Shown one piece after another: positions 27,338 through 34,440 of a DNA stretch of 49,533 nucleotides. Origin of the DNA: Acidobacteria subdivision 2 bacterium RH1 MAG20 (GTDB lineage Bacteria; Acidobacteriota; Terriglobia; Terriglobales; Acidobacteriaceae); NCBI GenBank assembly GCA_002197545.1, contig NFUO01000574.1, positions 1 to 49,533 of the forward strand. The letters run 5' to 3'. The notes under the pieces are model-generated. The model saw only the letters and a program-made list of their open reading frames with translations. It did no database searches and was not told where the DNA came from. The stretch's first letter is position 1, and the number at the start of each line of letters is the position of its first letter. Position numbers and translations under genes: made by a program.

Positions 27338-27943
27338 ATGTCCGAGCAGAACAAACCCTTTGTCGTCACCGATCGCCGCAAGTTCACCTCCGAGGGCGAA
27401 CTACGTCCTGACGCCGACCCTTCACCAGAGAGAGAGCGCCACGATCCTCCAGCGGCCCAAGCGCCGATAGCTGTCGAGCCGACTCCCGCCGCGCCACAGG
27501 AGGCCGCACCGGCAGACGAACCGCCGCCTCTCACAGCAGAACAATCCGATCAGGCCCGCACCGCCTACCAGGCAACCGCTGACCGTCTCGACACTGCCAT
27601 CCGCGCCGCGAATCCCGGCATGGAGCACCCGCCGGAGATGAGCTTCGAACAGATCGTCCACTCCGTGTACATGACGGCCATCATGCAGCTTGGTGGCGCC
27701 ACACCCGAAGGCCAACAACCCCAGGTGGATCTCATGGGCGCTCGGCAGAGCGTCGACATGCTCGGCGTCCTCGCCGAAAAGACCAAGGGCAACCTCACCC
27801 CCGAAGAGGCCCGCCTGCTCGACAACGCGCTCTTCGAGCTTCGCATGGGCTTCCTCGAAATTACCCAGGCCCTGGCACGCTCCGCCGCGGCAAAAGCCCC
27901 CGGCTCCGGCACGGCTCCCGGCCGGCCAAGCATCGTCCGCTAA
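27338..27943 (+). CDS. DUF1844 domain protein
   Basis: A 201-residue soluble protein with a DUF1844-like C-terminal domain (about 103-185), recognised by MSFEQIVHSVYMTAIMQLG, DLMGARQSVDMLGVLAEKTKGNLTPEEARLLDNALFELRMGFLEI. The N-terminal 100 residues are low-complexity, rich in proline, alanine and glutamate. The function of DUF1844 is unknown. It is common in acidobacteria, deltaproteobacteria and planctomycetes, and I read it as a helical adaptor. It lies between ygfZ (3-base gap) and the metal-dependent hydrolase (3-base gap), so all are one transcript. Confidence 0.8.
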   Translation: MSEQNKPFVVTDRRKFTSEGELRPDADPSPERERHDPPAAQAPIAVEPTPAAPQEAAPADEPPPLTAEQSDQARTAYQATADRLDTAIRAANPGMEHPPEMSFEQIVHSVYMTAIMQLGGATPEGQQPQVDLMGARQSVDMLGVLAEKTKGNLTPEEARLLDNALFELRMGFLEITQALARSAAAKAPGSGTAPGRPSIVR

Positions 27944-27946
27944 ACG

Positions 27947-28747
27947 ATGGAGGCCACGCTCACCTTTCTCGGCAGCGGCACATCCATGGGTGTGCCAACG
28001 CTGGGCTGCGACTGCGCCGTCTGCACCTCGGCCATGTCTCCCACTGGCGATCCACGCAATCGTCGCACGCGTCCCTCTGTCCGTCTTGTCTACAACGACC
28101 ACACCGTTGTCATCGACACAGGTCCCGACTTTCACACTCAGGCCCTGCGCGAGGGAGTCCGTCGCCTCGATGCCGTTCTCTACACCCACGGCCACGCCGA
28201 TCACGTCATGGGTTTTGACGATCTCCGCCCGCTCAGCTTTTATGCCAAGGGCAATCTTCCCATCTACGCGGACGATGCAACAGCAAACGACATCGAACGA
28301 ATCTTTGAATACACCTTCCGTAAGGAAGACCGCTACCCCACCAGCGCCCGCGTGGAGACGCATCGTATCGACCCCACTCCCGGCGCAGGCTTCGATCTTT
28401 TCGGAGCCTGTTTTCGCCGCATCCCGGTCACGCATGGCCACCAGCAAATTACGGGCTATCGCTTCGGCAGCGCCGCCTATCTCACCGACATGAGCGACAT
28501 TCCCGAAGAGAGCATGCCTCTCCTTCAGAATCTGGATGTACTCATTCTCGACGCTCTGCGCCGCGATCCCCACTCCAGCCACTCGCATCTGGAAAAATCC
28601 GTCGCCTTCGTCGAACAGCTCAAGCCTCGCCGCGCCTTCTTCACCCACATGAGCCACGATCTCGACCACGCAGCCACGGAAGCCATCCTTCCACCCCACA
28701 TCCGTCTCGCCTACGACGGCCTACAGATCACCTTCGAGATTGCCTGA
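27947..28747 (+). CDS. Metallo-beta-lactamase fold phosphodiesterase, PhnP-like
   Basis: A 266-residue MBL-fold hydrolase closest in pattern to PhnP, a cyclic phosphodiesterase. The metal site is THGHADH at 80-86 with further ligands in ITHGH..., LTDMSDI and FFTHMSHDLDH. Residues C21, C23 and C26 (GCDCAVC) match the extra structural-zinc cysteines of PhnP. No phosphonate (phn) genes are nearby, so the substrate here is probably another cyclic phosphate or RNA-derived nucleotide. It shares a TGATG stop-start overlap with ribF, so translation is coupled. RNase Z-like activity is less likely, since the cysteine cluster is specific to the PhnP branch. Confidence 0.82.
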   Translation: MEATLTFLGSGTSMGVPTLGCDCAVCTSAMSPTGDPRNRRTRPSVRLVYNDHTVVIDTGPDFHTQALREGVRRLDAVLYTHGHADHVMGFDDLRPLSFYAKGNLPIYADDATANDIERIFEYTFRKEDRYPTSARVETHRIDPTPGAGFDLFGACFRRIPVTHGHQQITGYRFGSAAYLTDMSDIPEESMPLLQNLDVLILDALRRDPHSSHSHLEKSVAFVEQLKPRRAFFTHMSHDLDHAATEAILPPHIRLAYDGLQITFEIA

Positions 28748-29748
28748 TGAAGATCTACCGACATCTCTCGGAAATTCCCGCGAACTTCGGCCCCTCGATC
28801 GCCACGATCGGAAACTTTGATGGCGTGCATCGCGGACACCGCTGTGTCATCGCCGAAGTCGTTGAACGCGCCCGCTCTCTTGGAATCAACTCCGTCGGCA
28901 TCACGTTCGATCCGCATCCCGCACGAATTCTTCGCCCTCAGTCTCGCCAGCCTCTCATTACTCCATTACCCCAAAAGCTTGAACTGCTCGCGGACACCGG
29001 CCTGGATGCACTCTTAGTGCTGCCTTTCACCAATGACTTCTCGCGCATGACGGCACGCACCTTCGCCACCGAAGTCTTGCAGCAGGCCCTCCATGTGACC
29101 GAGTTGCACGAAGGTGAAAACTTCCGCTTCGGTTATCAGGCTGAAGCCGGTGTTGATAACCTCGATTTGCTCGGCAAGAAGCTCGGTTTCAATCTGCGCG
29201 TCTATGCATCTCAGATCATTCGCAAACAAGCCGTCTCCTCCAGCCGCATCCGGCAGCTCATCGCAGAAGGAGATGTCAGCCACACACGCGCTCTTCTCGG
29301 CCGCCCCTTCGCTATCACAACAACGCCGGCCTCTGGGCGTGGCTACGGCACCCGCTACACCGTTCCCACCATCAATCTGGCGTCCTATCCTGAGTTGCTG
29401 CCGGCAAACGGTGTCTACATCACGACCCTTACAGTTGGCACGGGATCATCGCAGGAGACCTTTGACGCCGTAACTAACGTCGGCAACCGCCCCACCTTCG
29501 GCGCGGACTCATTCGCCGTGGAATCCCACCTGCTCAACTTCCATCCAATTGAATTAACCGAGCAGACACCCTTGACGCTGACTTTCCTGCGACGTATCCG
29601 CTCTGAGATGCGCTTCCCCAATCCTGAAGCCCTGCGCGAACAGATAGGCAAGGACGTCCTCAAGGCCCGTCGCTATTTCACTTTCTGCCGCGCGGTGGCT
29701 TCGAAACCCAGAAGCTCTGGGGCTCAACATATTTTGTTGGCGCCGTAG
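28747..29748 (+). CDS. ribF: Bifunctional riboflavin kinase / FAD synthetase
   Basis: A 333-residue RibF that phosphorylates riboflavin to FMN and adenylylates FMN to FAD. The N-terminal nucleotidyltransferase domain has GNFDGVHRGH at 22-31 and SVGITFDPHPARIL. SSSRIRQLIAEGDV follows near 160. The C-terminal kinase domain (about 180-315) has GRPF, GYGTRYTVPTINLA and NVGNRPTFG. It overlaps the preceding hydrolase by one base. Its last 70 bases overlap the oppositely directed pbp1A gene, so the C-terminal tail beyond about residue 310 may be non-conserved. Confidence 0.94.
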   Translation: MKIYRHLSEIPANFGPSIATIGNFDGVHRGHRCVIAEVVERARSLGINSVGITFDPHPARILRPQSRQPLITPLPQKLELLADTGLDALLVLPFTNDFSRMTARTFATEVLQQALHVTELHEGENFRFGYQAEAGVDNLDLLGKKLGFNLRVYASQIIRKQAVSSSRIRQLIAEGDVSHTRALLGRPFAITTTPASGRGYGTRYTVPTINLASYPELLPANGVYITTLTVGTGSSQETFDAVTNVGNRPTFGADSFAVESHLLNFHPIELTEQTPLTLTFLRRIRSEMRFPNPEALREQIGKDVLKARRYFTFCRAVASKPRSSGAQHILLAP

Positions 29749-32092
29749 TCCCTTTCACTTTGCTTCCCGCTGCAGGCGCATTTGGAACAGCCGGAGTCTT
29801 CGGCACATCCGTTTTCACAGGAGCCTCACCCACTCGCTGATTCAGAGGCACATCCGGCGTCTTCTTTGGCGCACTCGCACCGGCGAACTCTTCGTTCGGC
29901 GTATTGGCAATCGCCACTCGCATGAAATCCATCCACATGGGCAACGCCGCCCGTGCGCCAGTCTCCTTCTCGCCGAGCGATTCCCGATTATCGAATCCAA
30001 TCCACGTTCCACAAGTCACCGAAGGAGAGAACCCGATATACCAGGCGTCCGTATAGTTATTCGTCGTTCCCGTTTTACCGCCAAAGGGATGGTTGAGCTG
30101 CCTAGCCGCCGCACCTGTTCCCGCTTGCACATTCGCTTGCAACAACTGCATCATCTCGCGTGCGGTGTCGACCGAAATCACCTCGTTCATCTGAGGAGCC
30201 TTCTCATCGAGCGGTAGCCCATTCGCCTGGATGACCTTGCGAATATAGTGCGGCTCAATGCGGATACCATCATTCGGAAACACACTGTAGGCCCCTACCT
30301 GCTCATACAACGTAATATCCGCTGCGCCAATAGCCACCGGCAAAAACGCCGACATATCGCTTGTGACGCCAAAGCGGTGCGCGGTCTCGATCACCTTTCG
30401 GATGCCATACTTGTAAGCCAGCTTCAACGCAGGAATATTCCGCGACTCGGCAAAGGCGCTGGTAAGCGTCATCGCCCCGCGATAGTCCCTCTCATAGTTA
30501 TGCGGGGTATACGGTCCGCTCGGCGTCGGAAAAGTAGTCGGCCCATCCACGATGATGTCTGTCGGTTTCGCACCCGCTTCCATCGCCGTCGTATACACAT
30601 ACGGCTTGAACGACGATCCCGCCTGGCGCTCTGCCTGGGTCGCTCGATTGAACTGCGACAACGCAAAGTCACGCCCACCCACCATCGCCACAACCTCACC
30701 CGTTGCGTTGTCCACCGCCATCAGGGATGCCTGCGCGCCTGAATCCTGCTGCAGCGAAGCGCGCAGCGTTCCGTCCGGCCGGGTCCCCTCAATCCGGACA
30801 TAGACAATATCGCCATTGCGCAAAAAACTGTCTCCATCCACATTCTGCGTCCACACCCAGTCTTCCGGCGTCAATACAGCCTGCTGTTTCCCAAGCTTCA
30901 CCACCACTCGTTTCGCCGAAACCGTCGTTACCACCCCATGAACGTAGCTCCCCTTAGCCATCGATTCCACCCAGTCAGGATGCTGATAACTCTCCATGTC
31001 CATTCCTGAGAGCACCACATTCCGCAGATCCCCCTTCCATCCCTCCCGGCGTTCATAGGTTGCCGTGCCATCCAGCACAGCTTTGTTCGCAACCGCCTGA
31101 AGACCGAGATCCAGCGTCGTATACACGCGTAAACCCGCTCCGTGTACCTCCTCAACGCCGTACTCCTTCTCCAGTTGCCGCCGCACCTCCTCGACAAAGT
31201 AAGGCGCCACACTATTCGCCGGGGCCTCAAGGTGCAGCCCCAGCGGCGCATTCTTCGCGGCCTGCGCCTGCGCCCGCGTAATCTTGCCGTCCTGCAGCAT
31301 CTCGTTGAGCACCAGGTTCCGCCGCTTCAACGCACGTTCCGGATACTTCACCGGCGAGTAATATTCCGGCCCCTTCGGCAGCGCAGCCAACAGCGCGGCT
31401 TCCGGTAAGGTCAAGTCCCGCGCATGTTTGCTGAAGTAATACTCCGACCCCGCCTCAAACCCATACGTCCCACGCCCGAGATAGATCTGGTTCGCATACA
31501 GTTCAAAGATCTGCTGTTTCGTAAACCGCCGCTCGATCTGCATCGAAAGAAAGATCTCCTGCAGCTTGCGGCCATACGTCTTTTCTGACGAAAGAAAGAG
31601 GTTCCTCGCCAATTGCATCGTTATCGTGGATGCGCCCTGCGCCCGCTCATTCTCATGCAGATCGCGATAGGCCGCCTCCACCGCCCGCACAAGATTCACG
31701 CCCCAGTTACTCTCAAAGCTCTTGTCTTCAATCGAGATGATCGCCTGCCGCAGCAGCGGCGAAAACTGCGCATACGGCACGACGATACGGCGCTCCAACG
31801 CAAAAGATCCGAAGACCTTTCCGTGAACATCCAGCAGTTCGGTCGTAGTATTAGGGTGGTATCGCGCAAGATCCGCCATCTGCGGCAAATTGATGGAGTA
31901 GATCAGCATCAAGCCGCACATCGCGCCGAAGATCGCCGACGCAGCCAACAGCGCAAAGAAGGTCATCCGTCTGGCTATTCGGCGGCTGGAATAGTCCGGC
32001 CCATTCAGCGTAACGCGGCGTATAATCCGCCGCCATGTCGGTTCAGTTTCGACCTCCGGAGGCCGAGGTCCACGGCTGAATGAGCTCTGCAC
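29678..32092 (-). CDS. Penicillin-binding protein 1A (bifunctional)
   Basis: An 804-residue class A penicillin-binding protein that polymerises lipid II and cross-links peptides in the periplasm. A cytoplasmic tail (1-42) and one membrane helix (about 43-65) precede the GT51 domain, with E122 in IEDKSF, QGASTITMQLARNLF at 152-166 and KQQIFELYANQIYLG near 192-206. The transpeptidase has SSFK at 493-496 (S493 nucleophile), SRN at 550-552 and KTGT at 673-676. An alanine and proline-rich C-terminal tail follows. The start is a GTG at 32092 with no strong binding site; a nearby ATG is out of frame. Length and domain order are normal. Confidence 0.95.
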   Translation of the reverse strand: MQSSFSRGPRPPEVETEPTWRRIIRRVTLNGPDYSSRRIARRMTFFALLAASAIFGAMCGLMLIYSINLPQMADLARYHPNTTTELLDVHGKVFGSFALERRIVVPYAQFSPLLRQAIISIEDKSFESNWGVNLVRAVEAAYRDLHENERAQGASTITMQLARNLFLSSEKTYGRKLQEIFLSMQIERRFTKQQIFELYANQIYLGRGTYGFEAGSEYYFSKHARDLTLPEAALLAALPKGPEYYSPVKYPERALKRRNLVLNEMLQDGKITRAQAQAAKNAPLGLHLEAPANSVAPYFVEEVRRQLEKEYGVEEVHGAGLRVYTTLDLGLQAVANKAVLDGTATYERREGWKGDLRNVVLSGMDMESYQHPDWVESMAKGSYVHGVVTTVSAKRVVVKLGKQQAVLTPEDWVWTQNVDGDSFLRNGDIVYVRIEGTRPDGTLRASLQQDSGAQASLMAVDNATGEVVAMVGGRDFALSQFNRATQAERQAGSSFKPYVYTTAMEAGAKPTDIIVDGPTTFPTPSGPYTPHNYERDYRGAMTLTSAFAESRNIPALKLAYKYGIRKVIETAHRFGVTSDMSAFLPVAIGAADITLYEQVGAYSVFPNDGIRIEPHYIRKVIQANGLPLDEKAPQMNEVISVDTAREMMQLLQANVQAGTGAAARQLNHPFGGKTGTTNNYTDAWYIGFSPSVTCGTWIGFDNRESLGEKETGARAALPMWMDFMRVAIANTPNEEFAGASAPKKTPDVPLNQRVGEAPVKTDVPKTPAVPNAPAAGSKVKGTTAPTKYVEPQSFWVSKPPRGRK

Positions 32093-32109
32093 GACCCATT
32101 AACGGTAGC

Positions 32110-32139
32110 ACGGCCAGCCTCGTAATCGTGGCTGGCCGT
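32110..32139. repeat. Perfect 10-base inverted repeat between pbp1A and the S41 gene
   Basis: ACGGCCAGCC at 32110-32119 and GGCTGGCCGT at 32130-32139 form a perfect stem with a 10-base loop. A short T-run (CATTTTG) follows on the plus strand, but the flanking genes run on the minus strand, where no U-run follows. It could act as an imperfect terminator for the S41-like gene or as an RNA element in front of pbp1A, whose start is 18 bases further on. Confidence 0.5.
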
Positions 32140-32182
32140 CATTTTGTGATCAAAGGCATCAACAACTATTTTCGTGAAAATG

Positions 32183-33406
32183 TCAGGCGGCTTTACTCTT
32201 CAACAGATCGAGCGCCTTGGTAAGCTGTTCATCTACAGTGACTGCGGGCTTCGGAGTCACCGGCTTGCTCGCGGACGTCTCATCATCATCGCCTTCATCT
32301 TCGTCAGGGATATTCGAAGCTACCAGCACTCCCGGAGTGACCGCGTCATCCTGCAGCTTCTTCCCCGAAGGCGATTCATACTTCGCAACCGTAAGAATCA
32401 CTGCCGCTCCATCCGGCAATTCAAACGTCTTCTGTTGCGCACCTTCACCAAAGGTCCGCTCTCCCACCAGGTCCGCGCGCTTGTTGTCCAGCAACGCAGC
32501 CGCCACCAGCTCTGCCGGGCCAGACGTGCCGCGATTCACCAGCACCACCACAGGCGCCGTCGCGTTGATGGTCTTCGAGGCATCAACCGAGAAGGTCTGC
32601 TTCTCCACCTTTTGCCCCTCAAGCATAGCGATGGTTCCACTCGGAAGCAGGAAATTCGCCAGTCTTATGGCATCCGGCATGTCTCCGCCGGCAACATCCC
32701 GCAGGTCGAGCAGCACCTTCTTGTTTCCGGCCTTCTGCATTCCCTTCAGCTTCTGCTCTACCTGTTGCACATGCTCATGGTCCAGTACGTCCGGCTTCAA
32801 ATATAGAATCGACGAGTTCTCATACATCGTCTCAGCAACCGCCGGATAGGTCACCACAGTACGCGTCAGCGTCAACTTGTCCGGCGCCGCTTTCCGGGGT
32901 CGCACGATGGAGACCGTCAACTCACTCCCGGGCTGCCCCTCCAGCAGCAGACGAATCGTGGCCAGCGACAGATCGCGCGTATCCTGTGCGCCAATCGCTT
33001 CGATAATGTCGCCATCGTTCAAATTGGCCTTGTCCGCCGGGCTACCCGGAACCACAGACACTACCGTCGCATAGCCAAACCGCTTCGAAACATTGATGCC
33101 CACCTGCGCCTTGCCGCCCTTATCGGCCTTGTAGACCTTGTACTCTTCAGGCGTCAAATAGCTCGAATCCGCATCCAGCGACTCGAGCAACCCGCGCATC
33201 GCGCCATTGGTCACGGTGCCGATATTGGGGTCCACAACGTAGTCCGTCTGGATATGCCGCAATACCTCGCTGTAAACATTGATCTGGTTGTATGCGCCAT
33301 CCTGATCCGTTGCCGCACTGACTCCGCTGGAATTCACACCCAGGAAAACGGTCAGCACCAGCACAACCGAAACAACAAGCAGCAGGATCTTCGAAATCTT
33401 AGGCAT
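32183..33406 (-). CDS. S41-family (CtpA-like) PDZ protease, possibly inactive
   Basis: A 407-residue secreted or membrane-anchored protein of the C-terminal processing protease type. It has an N-terminal hydrophobic signal (about 5-32), an entry domain with SYLTPEEYKVYK, a PDZ domain (about 95-185, with VVPGSPADKANLNDGDIIEAIG) and an S41 core. The usual GSASASE active-site segment reads RGTSGPAE, and the catalytic lysine of the TFGKG motif is replaced: VGERTFGEGAQQ. A serine is present but shifted by one position. It may therefore be non-catalytic or use other residues. The ATG at 33406 is chosen over a TTG four codons upstream. A long acidic C-terminal tail follows. The neighbour pbp1A suggests an envelope role. 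Confidence 0.8.
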   Translation of the reverse strand: MPKISKILLLVVSVVLVLTVFLGVNSSGVSAATDQDGAYNQINVYSEVLRHIQTDYVVDPNIGTVTNGAMRGLLESLDADSSYLTPEEYKVYKADKGGKAQVGINVSKRFGYATVVSVVPGSPADKANLNDGDIIEAIGAQDTRDLSLATIRLLLEGQPGSELTVSIVRPRKAAPDKLTLTRTVVTYPAVAETMYENSSILYLKPDVLDHEHVQQVEQKLKGMQKAGNKKVLLDLRDVAGGDMPDAIRLANFLLPSGTIAMLEGQKVEKQTFSVDASKTINATAPVVVLVNRGTSGPAELVAAALLDNKRADLVGERTFGEGAQQKTFELPDGAAVILTVAKYESPSGKKLQDDAVTPGVLVASNIPDEDEGDDDETSASKPVTPKPAVTVDEQLTKALDLLKSKAA

Positions 33407-33516
33407 AAGGCGAAACAATCTCCACGGGCATCGGATGAAACAGGGATTAGACGCTCCCCACTACCGAAATGATACTCTCGTACGAAGATTGCGTGACACT
33501 GTGGTCGTACTACATT

Positions 33517-33593
33517 TGGTGGCGGTGGGCAGGATCGAACTGCCGACCTACGGGTTATGAGTCCGTCGCTCTAACCATCTGAGCTACACCGCC
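33517..33593 (-). tRNA. tRNA with CAT anticodon (probably elongator Met)
   Basis: A complete 77-base cloverleaf on the minus strand, from GGCGGTG (5') to CCA (3' end encoded at 33519-33517). The acceptor arm GGCGGTG pairs with CACCGCC. The D arm has AGCTCAGATGGTTAGAG. The anticodon stem and loop is GACGG, then ACTCATAAC with CAT at 33559-33557. The T arm has GGCAGTTCGATCCTGCC. Because CAT can be initiator or elongator methionine, or lysidine-modified isoleucine, the identity is a judgement: the first base pair and the D arm are not initiator-like (no C1-A72 mismatch). I favour elongator Met. Confidence 0.9.
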
Positions 33594-33726
33594 CTTATGT
33601 TGTATTGGCTGCACCAGGCAGGAAGCGTCGCGCGACGATAAGTCAGACCAGTTTAGGAGAACCGTCGCGGCACAGCCAGTTCCAATCATACTTGATTCGC
33701 GCCAGAGCGAAAAGCAGGCACCAACC

Positions 33727-34437
33727 GTTCTCGGCGTCATTCCTGCGCGCCTGGCTTCAACCAGGCTCGCCCGAAAAGTCCTTCGCCCCATCGCCGGAAA
33801 ACCCATGCTTCGTTGGGTTTACGAAGCCGCAAAAGCCTGCCCTCAACTCAACGACGTTCTCATCGCCACCGACTCCGCCGAAGTAGCAGAACTCTGTGAG
33901 CGCAGCGGCTGGTCCTTTCAGCTCACCTCGCCCGATCTCCCCAGCGGCACCGACCGCATCCACGCCGTCTCCCAGCTCATCCATGCGGACATCTACGTCA
34001 ACATCCAGGGCGACGAACCTCTCCTGAAACCCGAACACATCGCCGCCCTCCTCCGCCCCTTCGACCGCCCCCAAGTCGAGGTCTCCACCCTGAAGGTCCT
34101 CTGCACCGCCGAGAACATCGCCAACCCGAACGCAGTCAAGGTAGTCACCGCAGCCGATGGCCGAGCCCTCTACTTCTCCCGCGCCACCATCCCCTACGAC
34201 CGCGACAATGCGGGGCCGCAATACTGGAAGCACATCGGTCTCTACGCCTACCGCAAGAGTGCCCTCGAACGTTTCCCCACTCTTCCCGCCAGCATCCTCG
34301 AACAGACCGAACGGCTCGAACAACTACGCTTCCTCGAAAACGGCATCCACCTCTACGTCGAACCCACCGACTTCGACACCATCGGCGTCGATACTGAAGA
34401 CGACCTGAAGCGCGTCGAAGTCCTTCTCCAGAAATAG
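33727..34437 (+). CDS. kdsB: 3-deoxy-manno-octulosonate cytidylyltransferase (KdsB)
   Basis: CMP-KDO synthetase activates KDO for lipopolysaccharide core assembly. The conserved N-terminal nucleotide-binding segment (33727 onward) reads VLGVIPARLASTRL, then RKVLRPIAGKPMLRWVYEAA; SGTDRI and IQGDEPLL follow. The first ATG in frame is at 33805, inside KPMLRW, which would remove the essential PARLAST segment. Upstream the frame stays open back to a TGA at 33580, but no ATG, GTG or TTG occurs in it, so the true start is unresolved; AGGAGA lies at 33655-33660, and ATC or ATA at 33685-33690 are possible rare starts. I list the coding region from the first clearly conserved codon. The length from there, 236 residues, is close to the usual 245. 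Confidence 0.82.
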   Translation, partial: VLGVIPARLASTRLARKVLRPIAGKPMLRWVYEAAKACPQLNDVLIATDSAEVAELCERSGWSFQLTSPDLPSGTDRIHAVSQLIHADIYVNIQGDEPLLKPEHIAALLRPFDRPQVEVSTLKVLCTAENIANPNAVKVVTAADGRALYFSRATIPYDRDNAGPQYWKHIGLYAYRKSALERFPTLPASILEQTERLEQLRFLENGIHLYVEPTDFDTIGVDTEDDLKRVEVLLQK

Positions 34438-34440
34438 TCC

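Noticed and set aside
33517..33593. Integration site at the tRNA gene
   Set aside because: No integrase gene and no direct repeat of the tRNA 3' end nearby.
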